In this document: positions 24,907 through 33,304 of the stretch, in pieces
Layout of the letters: each line of letters opens with the position of its first letter
Numbering within the stretch: position 1 is the stretch's first letter
DNA from: Sphingomonas nostoxanthinifaciens
GTDB lineage: Bacteria; Pseudomonadota; Alphaproteobacteria; Sphingomonadales; Sphingomonadaceae
Direction of reading: 5' to 3'
Assembly: GCF_019930585.1 (NCBI RefSeq)
Contig: NZ_CP082839.1
Location: 2,972,001-3,036,000 of the forward strand
Length of the DNA: 64,000 bases
Notes under the pieces: model-generated
Seen by the model: the letters and a program-made list of their open reading frames with translations, nothing else
Told to the model about the DNA's origin: nothing
Database searches by the model: none
Position numbers and translations under genes: made by a program

Positions 24907-25587
24907 ATGGCATGGACGGACGAGCGGATCGAGCAGCTGCGGCAGATGTGGCAGGCGGGCATGACCGCCAGCCAGATCGCAGAGGCACTGGGCGGCGTCA
25001 GCCGTAACGCCGTGATCGGCAAGGCGCATCGGCTCGGGCTGCAGGCGCGCCCCTCGCCGGTGAAGCCGGGCGAGACCGCGGCCGCCGAGAGCGACGAGCC
25101 GGCGATCGAGACGCCGTCGGCGCCGGTCGCTGCCGAGGCTGCCCCGGTCGCGCCGACGCCGGTCGCCCCGGCACCTTCGCCTGCGCCCGCCCCGGTCGCA
25201 GCGCGTCCGGCCGAGCCGGCATCGCCGCCCGCGCCGCCGGTGCCGGATGCCCCCGCGGTGCGCTCGATCGGGCCCGGCGGCTTCCAGCGGCAGAACCCGC
25301 ACGAGCAGCAGCCGCCGATCCCGCCCGCGCCGCCACGCCGGCTGGTGCCCGCCAAGCCGTCGAGCGACATCGCCGGCAAGACGAGCCTGCTCGACCTAAA
25401 CGACCGCATCTGCAAGTGGCCGCTCGGGCATCCGGGCGAGCCGGACTTCCACTTCTGCGGCAACCCGATCAACCAGGGTTTCCCCTATTGCCTGCAGCAT
25501 TGCTCGGTCGCCTATCAGGCGCAGCTGCCGCGCCGCGATCGCCGGCCGCCGCCGCCGCTGCCTTATGGCGCGCCGCGCGTCCGCTGA
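24907..25587 (+). CDS. gcrA: Cell-cycle regulator GcrA
   Basis: GcrA is an alphaproteobacterial transcription factor that binds sigma-70 RNA polymerase and activates promoters with methylated GANTC sites in the CcrM cycle. In 226 residues the hallmark N-terminal helix-turn-helix is clear: MAWTDERIEQLRQMW, then ASQIAEALGGVSRNAVIGKA. A long Ala/Pro-rich linker (about 55-130) is followed by the conserved C-terminal cysteine/histidine region (CKWPLGHPGEPDFHFCG, YCLQHC). I find no GANTC in the 64 bp upstream. The Ala/Pro linker is longer than in Caulobacter GcrA. Confidence 0.95.
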   Translation: MAWTDERIEQLRQMWQAGMTASQIAEALGGVSRNAVIGKAHRLGLQARPSPVKPGETAAAESDEPAIETPSAPVAAEAAPVAPTPVAPAPSPAPAPVAARPAEPASPPAPPVPDAPAVRSIGPGGFQRQNPHEQQPPIPPAPPRRLVPAKPSSDIAGKTSLLDLNDRICKWPLGHPGEPDFHFCGNPINQGFPYCLQHCSVAYQAQLPRRDRRPPPPLPYGAPRVR

Positions 25588-25596
25588 TCGGACGAC

Positions 25597-26382
25597 CTAA
25601 TGCGTGGCTGACACCGGCTTGATCCGGTCCAGCCAAGCATCGGGCACCGGCTGGCCGCGCCGTTGGGCGATGGCGACCGCCTCGACGAGCATGCCGCGCG
25701 CGTCGTCGCGACGACCGGCACCTTCCATCAACGCGGCAGCATTGGCGCGCGCGGTGGTGTCGTCGGGATCGAGTTTCGCCAGCGCGACGTAGCGATTGAG
25801 CGCCTCGGTCGTGTCGCCCGCCGAATAGGCCATGCTCGCCAGCGCCCGCGTCGCCGGCACCAGCGCGGTCGGTGCCATATGGCCGCTGTCGACCAGATAG
25901 GTAAGCGCCTGCCGCTTGGCCGGCTTGTCGCCGACCTCGTCGGTCACGCGATAGAGCTCGCTTTCGATCACGAACTTGTCCTCGTCGGTGAGACCGGGAC
26001 GACCGAGCGCCGCGGTCAGCACCGATTTGGCCGTCGCGGGATCAGCCTTAAGCGCGATCAGCAAAGTGCACGCGACCGGCGCCGACACGACCGCATCCTT
26101 GACCCGGCAACCCTTGCTGCGCGTCGTCACCGTGCGCCCGAGCGCATCGAATGTCATATCGGTCGCACCGCCGAGCGCGGCGAGCCCCGTGTTACTCGCC
26201 ACGCCCTCGCTGCTGTATAGCGGTTTGCGGGCGATGCGCGAGCCGACGACGACCTGCTTCTCCTGCGCGTCGTCCGACTGCTGCCCCTTGACGACGATGT
26301 CCTTGCTCTTCTGCGGCGCGATATCCTGCGCGCCGGCGGCGGTCGCCGCAGTCAGCATCGATGCGATCACTATCCGGCGCAT
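25597..26382 (-). CDS. Exported helical-repeat (TPR-like) protein of unknown function
   Basis: A 261-residue protein with a signal peptide (about 1-18, ending AGAQD). The mature N-terminus has DIVVKGQQ and then QVVVGSRIARK, reminiscent of the TonB-box/plug start of TonB-dependent receptors. The C-terminal half (about 150-260) has helical pairs with A/L/Y spacing such as ALNRYVALAKLDPDDTTARANAAAL, broken here only for reference to residues about 205-230, consistent with tetratricopeptide-type repeats. C91 and C105 could form a disulphide. Start at 26382 (MRRIVIAS), with GGGAGG upstream. No family recognised with certainty. Confidence 0.65.
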   Translation of the reverse strand: MRRIVIASMLTAATAAGAQDIAPQKSKDIVVKGQQSDDAQEKQVVVGSRIARKPLYSSEGVASNTGLAALGGATDMTFDALGRTVTTRSKGCRVKDAVVSAPVACTLLIALKADPATAKSVLTAALGRPGLTDEDKFVIESELYRVTDEVGDKPAKRQALTYLVDSGHMAPTALVPATRALASMAYSAGDTTEALNRYVALAKLDPDDTTARANAAALMEGAGRRDDARGMLVEAVAIAQRRGQPVPDAWLDRIKPVSATH

Positions 26383-26451
26383 TCCCATCCCTCCCATGGC
26401 GAAGCGGCGCGAGAATGACATTACGCGACGGCGCCGTCGAGAGGGCGTGCT

Positions 26452-27684
26452 TCAGCCCGCGGCGAGCGCCTTCAGCGATATTGCGGGATCGGCGAGCAGC
26501 GCCGCATCGACGCGTACGCCGTTCGTGACCAGCGCGCGACCCTGCGCATAATCGCGCACCATGTTGACGCAATCGAGCGCGATCACGCGGCCCCCGCGGA
26601 GATAGACCAGGCTGAAAGCGCGCGTCGCCGGATCGCCGCGCACCACCACCGCATCGTGGCCGCGCGACAGGCCGACCGTCTGCAGACGCAGATCGTACTG
26701 GTTCGACCAGAACCACGGCACCGCTGCGTAAAGATCGTCATTGCCCATGATCGCCCGCGCGACGATCGCCGCCTGATCGTGCGCGTTCTGCACCGATTCC
26801 AGCCGGATCCAGTCGCCCTCGGCGAAGCCGTTGCGATGCTCCGCGCAGTCGCCGAGCGCGAAGATGTCGGGCAGGCTGGTGCGACATTGGCCGTCGACGC
26901 GCACGCCATTGCCGCCCTCCGCGCCCGCATCCAGCAACGGCTGTACCGCCGGCACGATGCCGATGCCGACGATCACCATCTGCGCGGGCAATATCGAGCC
27001 GTCGGCCAACTCGACGCCGGTCGCGCGGCCGTCGCCTTCGGTGATGCAGATCACCTGCGCGCCCAGCCGCATCTCGACGCCGTGCGCGCGATGTTCGGCC
27101 TCGAAGAAGCGCGACAGCGGCGCACCGGCGACGCGCGCCAGCACGCGATCCAGCGCCTCGACCACCGTCACCTGCTTGCCGAACTTGGCGAGCGCCGCCG
27201 CCGCCTCCAGCCCGATATAGCCGCCGCCGATCACCACCGCCTCGCGCACGTCGGCAAGCTCGTCGCGCATGCGATCGGTATCGGCGCGGCTACGCACGGT
27301 GTGCACGCCGACGAGATCGTGGCCCGAGCAGGTGAGCCGCCGCGGGCTGCCCCCGGTCGCCCAGACCAGCCGGCCATAAGAGAGCATCGCGCCGTGGTCG
27401 GTCGTCACGCGGTGCGCGGCGGCATCGACCTGCATCACGCGCCGGCCGAGCAGCAGCGCCACGTCGCGCTCCGCCCATGCCGCGGCGGTGCGGAAGATCA
27501 TCCGCTCCCACGGCCGGTCACCCGCCAGATATTCCTTGGAGAGCGGCGGCCGGTCGTAGGGCAGCTCGGGCTCCTCGCCGACGATGGCGATGCTGCCGGC
27601 GAACTTCTGCTGGCGCAGCGCGAGCGCGGTCTGCGCGCCGCCATGGCCGCCGCCGACGATCAGCACATCATAATGCGCCGTCAT
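26452..27684 (-). CDS. FAD-dependent ferredoxin reductase-type oxidoreductase
   Basis: A 410-residue FAD/NAD(P)-disulphide-fold reductase. The FAD-binding motif is IVGGGHGGAQTA (about 8-19), the NAD(P) motif VIGGGYIGLEAAAAL (near 150), and the second FAD motif DIFALGDCAEH (near 275). A C-terminal reductase domain (about 320-400, with PWFWSNQYDLRLQ) is typical of ferredoxin and rubredoxin reductases serving oxygenases or P450s. It lies 5 bp after a Gfo/Idh/MocA gene, probably co-transcribed; a GTG start at 27693 overlapping that gene is also possible. No ferredoxin, Rieske or P450 gene is adjacent, so the electron acceptor is unknown. Confidence 0.87.
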   Translation of the reverse strand: MTAHYDVLIVGGGHGGAQTALALRQQKFAGSIAIVGEEPELPYDRPPLSKEYLAGDRPWERMIFRTAAAWAERDVALLLGRRVMQVDAAAHRVTTDHGAMLSYGRLVWATGGSPRRLTCSGHDLVGVHTVRSRADTDRMRDELADVREAVVIGGGYIGLEAAAALAKFGKQVTVVEALDRVLARVAGAPLSRFFEAEHRAHGVEMRLGAQVICITEGDGRATGVELADGSILPAQMVIVGIGIVPAVQPLLDAGAEGGNGVRVDGQCRTSLPDIFALGDCAEHRNGFAEGDWIRLESVQNAHDQAAIVARAIMGNDDLYAAVPWFWSNQYDLRLQTVGLSRGHDAVVVRGDPATRAFSLVYLRGGRVIALDCVNMVRDYAQGRALVTNGVRVDAALLADPAISLKALAAG

Positions 27685-27689
27685 GCTCG

Positions 27690-28703
27690 TCACGGCGTGA
27701 CCGGCCGCCCCTCGCGCGCGCTCAGCGTGATCGCGTCGAGGATGCGCATCACCTCGATCGATTCCGCCTCGCCGATGCCATTCCATGCCTCCGTGCCGGT
27801 GCGCACCAGATCGGCGAAGGAGTCGGCCTCGGCGCGGAAGCCGTTGAGCGGCGCGAAATCGATCCGCTCGTCCTTCGGCTCCCACCCGCCGCGGCTGACC
27901 TGCAGCAGCCCCGGCTTCTCGGCGGTGAGATGGTTGGGGAAGTCGGTCGTCACCACACCGCCCTCGCACGCGACGATCGCGCGGCGGTGGAGGCCGGTGC
28001 CGAACGCGCAGCTGATCTGGGCGAGCAGCCCGTCCGCGAAATCGAGACTGGCGGTGGTCGTCAGGTCGACGCCGCGCTCCGACAGGACCGCCGAGGCGGT
28101 GACGCGCACCGGCATCGCCCCGGCCAGCATCCGCACGAGGCTGACCGCATAGGTGCCGGCGTCGAGCATCGCGCCGCCGCCCAGCGCCGGATCGAGCCGG
28201 ATGTTGGCGGCATTGGCGACCGGGAAACCGAACGCGGCATGGATCGTGCGCGGCCGCCCGATCTCGCCCGACCCGACGATCCCCGCCAGCGCGTGCGTCA
28301 GCGGCTGAGCGCGATAGGGAAAGGCCTCGACCAGATGGCGACCGGCACGGCGCGCGGCATCGTACATCGTGCGTGCCTCGTCCGCGTCGAGCGCGATCGG
28401 CTTCTCGCACAGCACATGCTTGCCGGCTTCCAGCGCGCGGATGCTCCATTCGGCGTGCAGGCTGTTGGGCAGCGGATTGTAGATCGCCTCGATCTCGGGA
28501 TCGGCGAGCAGCGCGTCGTAGCTGTCGACGACGCGGACGATGCCGTTGGCCTCGGCGAATTGCCCGGCGCGATCGCGATCGCGACTGGCGACGGCGACCA
28601 GCGACACCTTGTCCGATCCCGCCACGCCGGCGGCGAAGTGGCGGGCGATATTGGCGGTGCTGAGAATGCCGAGCCGAAGCGGCGCGGCGGCGGTGTCGGA
28701 CAT
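27690..28703 (-). CDS. Gfo/Idh/MocA family NAD(P)-dependent dehydrogenase
   Basis: A 337-residue sugar or polyol dehydrogenase-like protein. The N-terminal Rossmann fold has LGILSTANIARHFAAG and the family hallmark EKPIALDADEA (AGKHVLCEKP), where the lysine is catalytic; the C-terminal alpha/beta domain has GGGAMLDAGTYAVSLVR with a conserved Asp. Overall it resembles trans-1,2-dihydrobenzene-1,2-diol dehydrogenase/glucose-fructose oxidoreductase relatives. Start MSDTAAAPLRLG at 28703. First gene of a two-gene unit with the FAD reductase; the biochemical link between them is not obvious. Confidence 0.85.
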   Translation of the reverse strand: MSDTAAAPLRLGILSTANIARHFAAGVAGSDKVSLVAVASRDRDRAGQFAEANGIVRVVDSYDALLADPEIEAIYNPLPNSLHAEWSIRALEAGKHVLCEKPIALDADEARTMYDAARRAGRHLVEAFPYRAQPLTHALAGIVGSGEIGRPRTIHAAFGFPVANAANIRLDPALGGGAMLDAGTYAVSLVRMLAGAMPVRVTASAVLSERGVDLTTTASLDFADGLLAQISCAFGTGLHRRAIVACEGGVVTTDFPNHLTAEKPGLLQVSRGGWEPKDERIDFAPLNGFRAEADSFADLVRTGTEAWNGIGEAESIEVMRILDAITLSAREGRPVTP

Positions 28704-28859
28704 GAAGCCTCCCGATCGTGTGCGTCGTCTGTACCGCGCACCCGCGCGATACGCCACTTTTCACGCAACCGACACTTTACGCCATTGCAGGTAGCGGAGA
28801 CCGCGCTAACCTCCGCCCATGCCAATCACTTGCTTCCCGCTCGGACGTCTTCTCTAGGC

Positions 28860-30251
28860 ATGGCGACCGCCGCCGCCATCGCCGCCCCGCTCACCGAGCC
28901 GCCCCGCGGCCGCCAGTTCCTCGGCCATCCGTTCGGCCTCGGCGTGCTTACCCTGTCGGAGCTGTGGGAGCGCTTTTCCTATACCGGCATGCAGACGCTG
29001 CTGGTGCTCTACGCCACCCACTATCTGTTCCAGCCGGCGCATGTCGGCGCGATCTGGGGCATCGGGCCGTTCCGCGCGGTGATGGAGGGCATGTACGGGC
29101 CGCTGTCGCCGGCGGCGCTCGCCTCGGCGGTGTTCGGGCTCTATGCCGGCCTCGTCTATCTCACGCCGATCCTCGGCGGCCTGCTGGCCGACCGGCTGAT
29201 CGGCAAGACGCGCGCGATCACGCTCGGCGCGCTGCTGCTCACCGCCGGCCATTTCCTGATGGGGTACGAGCAGACCTTCCTGATCGCTTTGCTCGCGCTC
29301 GTCCTCGGCGTCGGCGCGTTCAAGACCAACATCACCGGGCAGGTGGGCGATCTCTACGCGCCGAACGACCTGCGCCGCGCGCGCGGCTTCCAGATCTTCG
29401 TCATGGGCATTTCGACCGCCGCGATGCTGGCGCCGCTCGTCTGCGGCACGCTGGGCGAGAAGGTCGGCTGGGCGTGGGGCTTCGGCGTCGCCGGGGTCGG
29501 CATGGTGGTCGGCCTCGCCACCTATCTCGCCGGCCGCCGCTGGCTGCCGCCCGAGCCCGCACCGATCCACAAGGGCGGCATCGTCGAGCCGCGCCCGCCC
29601 TTGCTGCCCGGTGAGGGCAGGCGCATCGTCGTGCTGGTCGCGTTGCTGCCGGTGCTGGCGCTGGCGAGCGTCGGCAACGAACAGATGTTCAACGCCTATC
29701 TGCTGTGGGGCGAGGCCAATTACCGGCTGGTCTTCTTCGGCCGGACGATGCCGGTGACGTGGCTGATCTCGATCACCTCGGTCTTCGCGATCCTCGGCGT
29801 GGCGGGCACGATCGCCTTCTGGCGCTGGTGGGCGACGCGCTGGCGCGAGCCGGACGAGATGACCAAGCTGCTGATCGGCACCCTGATCTGCATGCTCGCC
29901 CCGCTGATCCTCGCCGCCGCCTCGCTCTATGCGGCGGGCGGGCACAAGATCAGCCTCGGCTGGGCGGTGATCTTCCATCTCGTCAACGAGGTCGGCTTCG
30001 CCAGCGTCTATCCGGTCGGCATGGCGCTCTATTCGCGCTGCGCGCCGCGCGCGATCGGCAGCACGATGGTGGCGCTCTATTACCTCCATCTGTTCGCGTC
30101 GAACATGCTGGTGGGCCGGCTGGGCGGGCTGCTGGAGACGATGTCGCCGGCCAATTTCTGGCTGATGCATGCCGGCCTGATCGCGATCGCGGCGGCGATC
30201 CTCTTGGTGTTCCGCAAGCTGGGTGGCAGGCTGCTCGCACCGATCGTCTGA
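28860..30251 (+). CDS. Peptide MFS transporter (POT/PTR family)
   Basis: Proton-coupled di- or tripeptide importer, 463 residues, about 12 membrane helices. LSELWERFSYTGMQTLLVLY contains the ExxER-type proton-coupling motif of POT transporters (ELWER at about 30-34), and GGLLADRLIGKTR is the MFS loop 2-3 motif. FKTNITGQVGDLY resembles the PTR2 signature. The ATG at 28860 lacks a strong ribosome site. It ends 7 bp before a secreted amidohydrolase on the same strand, which suggests hydrolysis outside followed by uptake of the products, for example peptides or amino-acid derivatives. Confidence 0.88.
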   Translation: MATAAAIAAPLTEPPRGRQFLGHPFGLGVLTLSELWERFSYTGMQTLLVLYATHYLFQPAHVGAIWGIGPFRAVMEGMYGPLSPAALASAVFGLYAGLVYLTPILGGLLADRLIGKTRAITLGALLLTAGHFLMGYEQTFLIALLALVLGVGAFKTNITGQVGDLYAPNDLRRARGFQIFVMGISTAAMLAPLVCGTLGEKVGWAWGFGVAGVGMVVGLATYLAGRRWLPPEPAPIHKGGIVEPRPPLLPGEGRRIVVLVALLPVLALASVGNEQMFNAYLLWGEANYRLVFFGRTMPVTWLISITSVFAILGVAGTIAFWRWWATRWREPDEMTKLLIGTLICMLAPLILAAASLYAAGGHKISLGWAVIFHLVNEVGFASVYPVGMALYSRCAPRAIGSTMVALYYLHLFASNMLVGRLGGLLETMSPANFWLMHAGLIAIAAAILLVFRKLGGRLLAPIV

Positions 30252-30258
30252 GGGGGAT

Positions 30259-31734
30259 ATGATGAAGGCATTGCTCGCCGCCGGTGCGGCGCTCGCGCTG
30301 GCATGGACCGGACAGGCCGCGATCCTGCCGCCGCCGGCCACGCCCGGTACGGCGGTCGCGCCTTACGTGCAGGTTGCGGCGGGCCGCATCGCGCTCACCC
30401 ATGTGCGCCTGATCGACGGCACCGGCGCGCCCGCGCTGGCGGATCGCACGATCATCCTCGACGGCGCGAAGATCGTCGCGATCCAGGCCGGCGACGCGCC
30501 GGTGCCCGCCGGTACGCGCGCGATCGACCTGACCGGCCACAGCGTGATGCCCGGCATCGTCGGCATGCACGACCACATGTATTATATCGGGCGGCCCGAC
30601 CTCGACGCGCAGGGCAATAGCGAGCCGCCTTTGGTGGTGCCGCAGATGACCTTCACCTCGCCGCGCCTCTATCTGGCGGCGGGCGTGACGACGATCCGCA
30701 CCACCGGCTCGGTCGAGCCCTATACCGACCTCAACCTGAAGGCGGCGATCGACGCCGGCACCCTGCCCGGCCCGCACATGGACGTGACCGGCCCCTATCT
30801 GGAGGGCGCGAACAGCCCGTTCATCCAGATGCACCCGCTGCGCGATGCCGAGGATGCGCGCCGCACCGTCGCCTTCTGGGCCGAACAGGGCGCGACCTCG
30901 TTCAAGGCCTATATGAACATCACCCGCGCCGAACTGGGCGCGGCCATCACCGAGGCGCACCGGCGCGGGCTGAAGCTGACCGGCCACCTCTGCTCGGTCA
31001 CCTATCCCGAGGCGGCGGCGCTCGGCATCGACGATCTGGAGCATGGCTTCTTCGTCAACACGCAGGACGATCCCGGCAAGGTGCCCGACATCTGCCCGGC
31101 AAGCACCGGCATCCCGACGCTGGCAGCGATGACGCCCGGCAGCGCCAAGGCGAATGCGCTGATCGAGACGCTGGTGAAGCATCATGTCGCGCTCACCTCG
31201 ACCTTGCCCGTGTTCGAGCAGCAGATCCCGGCGCACGCCACGCTGCAACCGCGCTTGATGGACGCGATGACGCCCGAGGCGCGCACCGCCTATCTCTATG
31301 CGCGCAACCGGCGCGCGATGACGCCGGCGGACAAGGTGGCGACCTACAATCAGGCCTTCGCCAACGATCTGGCGCTGGAAAAGCAGTTCGTGGCGGCCGG
31401 CGGCCTGCTGATCGCCGGACCTGATCCGACGGGCAATGGCGGTGTCGTGCCAGGCTATGGCGATCAGCGCGAGATCGAACTGCTGGTCGAGGCGGGCTTC
31501 GCGCCCGAGCAGGCGATCCACATCGCCACGCTCAACGGCGCCACCTATCTCGGCCTTGCCGACCGCATCGGCTCGATCGCGCCGGGCAAGAATGCCGATC
31601 TCGTCGTGGTAAAGGGCGATCCGTCGCGCAGCATCGCCGACATCGAGAATGTCGTGACGGTGTTCAAGGACGGCATCGGCTATGACAGCGCGAAGCTGAT
31701 CGCCTCGATACGCGGCCGCTACGGCGAATATTGA
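30259..31734 (+). CDS. Secreted amidohydrolase
   Basis: A 491-residue amidohydrolase with signal peptide (about 1-24). The metal site looks complete: HDH at about 107-109 (GMHDHMYY), a lysine in TSFKAYM near 216, H in LTGHLCS near 238, H in DLEHGFF near 258 and D in AGPDPTG near 390. It follows a POT transporter by 7 bp, with AGGGGG just before an ATG-ATG double start at 30259/30262; the pair probably forms an operon for peptide-like or N-acyl substrates. Its 3' end overlaps the convergent MBL gene by 16 bp. Third amidohydrolase of this branch in the window; clearly different in the HxH motif from the one at 1306. Confidence 0.88.
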   Translation: MMKALLAAGAALALAWTGQAAILPPPATPGTAVAPYVQVAAGRIALTHVRLIDGTGAPALADRTIILDGAKIVAIQAGDAPVPAGTRAIDLTGHSVMPGIVGMHDHMYYIGRPDLDAQGNSEPPLVVPQMTFTSPRLYLAAGVTTIRTTGSVEPYTDLNLKAAIDAGTLPGPHMDVTGPYLEGANSPFIQMHPLRDAEDARRTVAFWAEQGATSFKAYMNITRAELGAAITEAHRRGLKLTGHLCSVTYPEAAALGIDDLEHGFFVNTQDDPGKVPDICPASTGIPTLAAMTPGSAKANALIETLVKHHVALTSTLPVFEQQIPAHATLQPRLMDAMTPEARTAYLYARNRRAMTPADKVATYNQAFANDLALEKQFVAAGGLLIAGPDPTGNGGVVPGYGDQREIELLVEAGFAPEQAIHIATLNGATYLGLADRIGSIAPGKNADLVVVKGDPSRSIADIENVVTVFKDGIGYDSAKLIASIRGRYGEY

Positions 31735-32804
31735 GCGGACGTACCGAACAGGTAGCGACCTCCGACCACCGATCGGATCATCTTCTCCGGCATGGCCGCC
31801 TGAGCCGCGGCGACGAACGTCTCGCCTGAACAATGGCCGGGGACGATATAGTCCGGATCGAGCGCGCGCATCAGCGCGACCGTCTCCAGCGCCTGCTCGC
31901 GCGTTTGCGGCGCCACGAGGTGAAAGCCGCCGACGATGGCATGGATCTTGGCCACGCCCGAGACGGCCTGGGCGCGCCGGACGGTGTTGATGATGCCGCG
32001 GTGACTGCACGAGCCGATGACGACCAGCCCCCGGCCGGCGACGTCGAAGGCGGTGCCGAGCTCGTGAACGGCATCGTCCACCAGGAAATTGGCGCTCTGC
32101 TTCGACGGATCGAGCAGGCGCCGTTCGCAGCCTTGTCCGGGCAGCATTCCGGTGGGCACGCGCGGACGTTCGGACGAAACCAGCGGAATGCGGCCCGTCG
32201 TGAAACCCTGGCCGCCGATGAGGCTGGGATCGCCCGACACGATGGTGCGGATACCGGCCGCGCTCAGCGCGGCGCGATCGATTTCTCCGAAGGCAGGGCC
32301 ATCGGGATCGGTGCCGCGAACGCGCGCGCAGAATGCTTCCTCACCACCGACATAGAGCGGCGTGCCGCGCCGTAGCCTGCCGGTCGACAGCAGCCCGTCC
32401 AACCCGCCGAAATGGTCGAAGTGGCCGTGGCTCAGGACCATCGCCTCCACCGACTCCGCCGCGACGCCGAGCAGGGCCATGTTGTTCAGCAGCGCATCCG
32501 ACGTATAGCCGAAGTCCACCAGCGTCGTGCGCCGCGCCGCGCCGACATTGGATATGGCGAGCAGCGAATAGCCCCACTGTCCCGCAAAGGCCTTGTGATA
32601 ATCGCGCGTGATTGGCGGTGGCACATATCTGAAGTCTGGCCGGTCGACGGCGGGGCTGAAGACAGCGGTCGTGCTATCGATCAGGACGGTCAGCGCGAGA
32701 CCGTCGACCGTCGGCACCTGAAGAAGCGCGGGCGCTGCGGCGATCGGGCCGGCTAGAAAAGACGCCGCGCCACATGCCAGAACCGATCTGCGGCTGAAAT
32801 CCAC
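31719..32804 (-). CDS. Exported MBL-fold metallo-hydrolase (Tat-type signal)
   Basis: A 361-residue metallo-beta-lactamase-fold protein. The N-terminus FSRRSVLACGAASFLAG is a twin-arginine type signal, so it is probably folded with metals before export. The metal motif SHGHFDHFGGLDGL (HxHxDH) is clear, with later ligands in GSCSHRGIINT and VGGFHL and the C-terminal GHCSGE. The layout resembles the dihydropterin-synthase-like MBL subgroup (MJ0301 type). The start is GTG at 32804, supported by GAGGGGGG upstream. Convergent with and overlapping the amidohydrolase. Substrate unknown. Confidence 0.82.
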   Translation of the reverse strand: MDFSRRSVLACGAASFLAGPIAAAPALLQVPTVDGLALTVLIDSTTAVFSPAVDRPDFRYVPPPITRDYHKAFAGQWGYSLLAISNVGAARRTTLVDFGYTSDALLNNMALLGVAAESVEAMVLSHGHFDHFGGLDGLLSTGRLRRGTPLYVGGEEAFCARVRGTDPDGPAFGEIDRAALSAAGIRTIVSGDPSLIGGQGFTTGRIPLVSSERPRVPTGMLPGQGCERRLLDPSKQSANFLVDDAVHELGTAFDVAGRGLVVIGSCSHRGIINTVRRAQAVSGVAKIHAIVGGFHLVAPQTREQALETVALMRALDPDYIVPGHCSGETFVAAAQAAMPEKMIRSVVGGRYLFGTSAQYSP

Positions 32805-32851
32805 GGACGTCCCCCCTCGTTCGATGACCACGGCCGCTCCCGGCGAGCCCG

Positions 32852-33250
32852 CTACGCCGCCGCCCCCGGCGCGAACTGGGCCACGCTCAGGACGTTGCCG
32901 TCGGGATCCTGGAACCATGCGACCTTGGTGTCGCCGCCCGGCGGGCTCCAGATGCCCAGCACATCCTGGCCGAAGCCGTCGTAGATCGTGAAGACAACGC
33001 CCTTCGCGCGCAACTCCTCGATCGTCGCGACGATATCGCCGACCTGCCAACCGAGCACGGTGTGCGGCTGTGGCCGGAAAGCCTCGGCTTCCGACAGGCG
33101 TAGCGCCGTGCCGTTGAGATCGAACACGCAGGCGAACTGGTCCTCATGGACCGGGGGGAAGCCCAGCACGTCGGCGTAGAAGGCTTTGGCGCGCGCCCGA
33201 TCGGCCGTGACGACGAAGGTCATCGCCTTAGCGTGCTGCAGTGGCGCCAC
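32852..33250 (-). CDS. VOC superfamily (glyoxalase/dioxygenase-like) protein
   Basis: A 132-residue protein with the paired beta-alpha-beta-beta-beta modules of the vicinal-oxygen-chelate fold: RARAKAFYADVLGF in the first and VAWFQDPDGNVLSVAQF in the second. Possible metal residues are H13-like positions missing in part and E in the last strand region, so metal-dependent catalysis is uncertain. It may be a resistance or lyase-like enzyme. Upstream of the MBL gene by 47 bp on the same strand. Confidence 0.75.
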   Translation of the reverse strand: MAPLQHAKAMTFVVTADRARAKAFYADVLGFPPVHEDQFACVFDLNGTALRLSEAEAFRPQPHTVLGWQVGDIVATIEELRAKGVVFTIYDGFGQDVLGIWSPPGGDTKVAWFQDPDGNVLSVAQFAPGAAA

Positions 33251-33304
33251 GACGCTCCCCCTCTCCGCCCGACGCGGAGAGATTAAAGCAAAGCGCGCAT
33301 CGGC

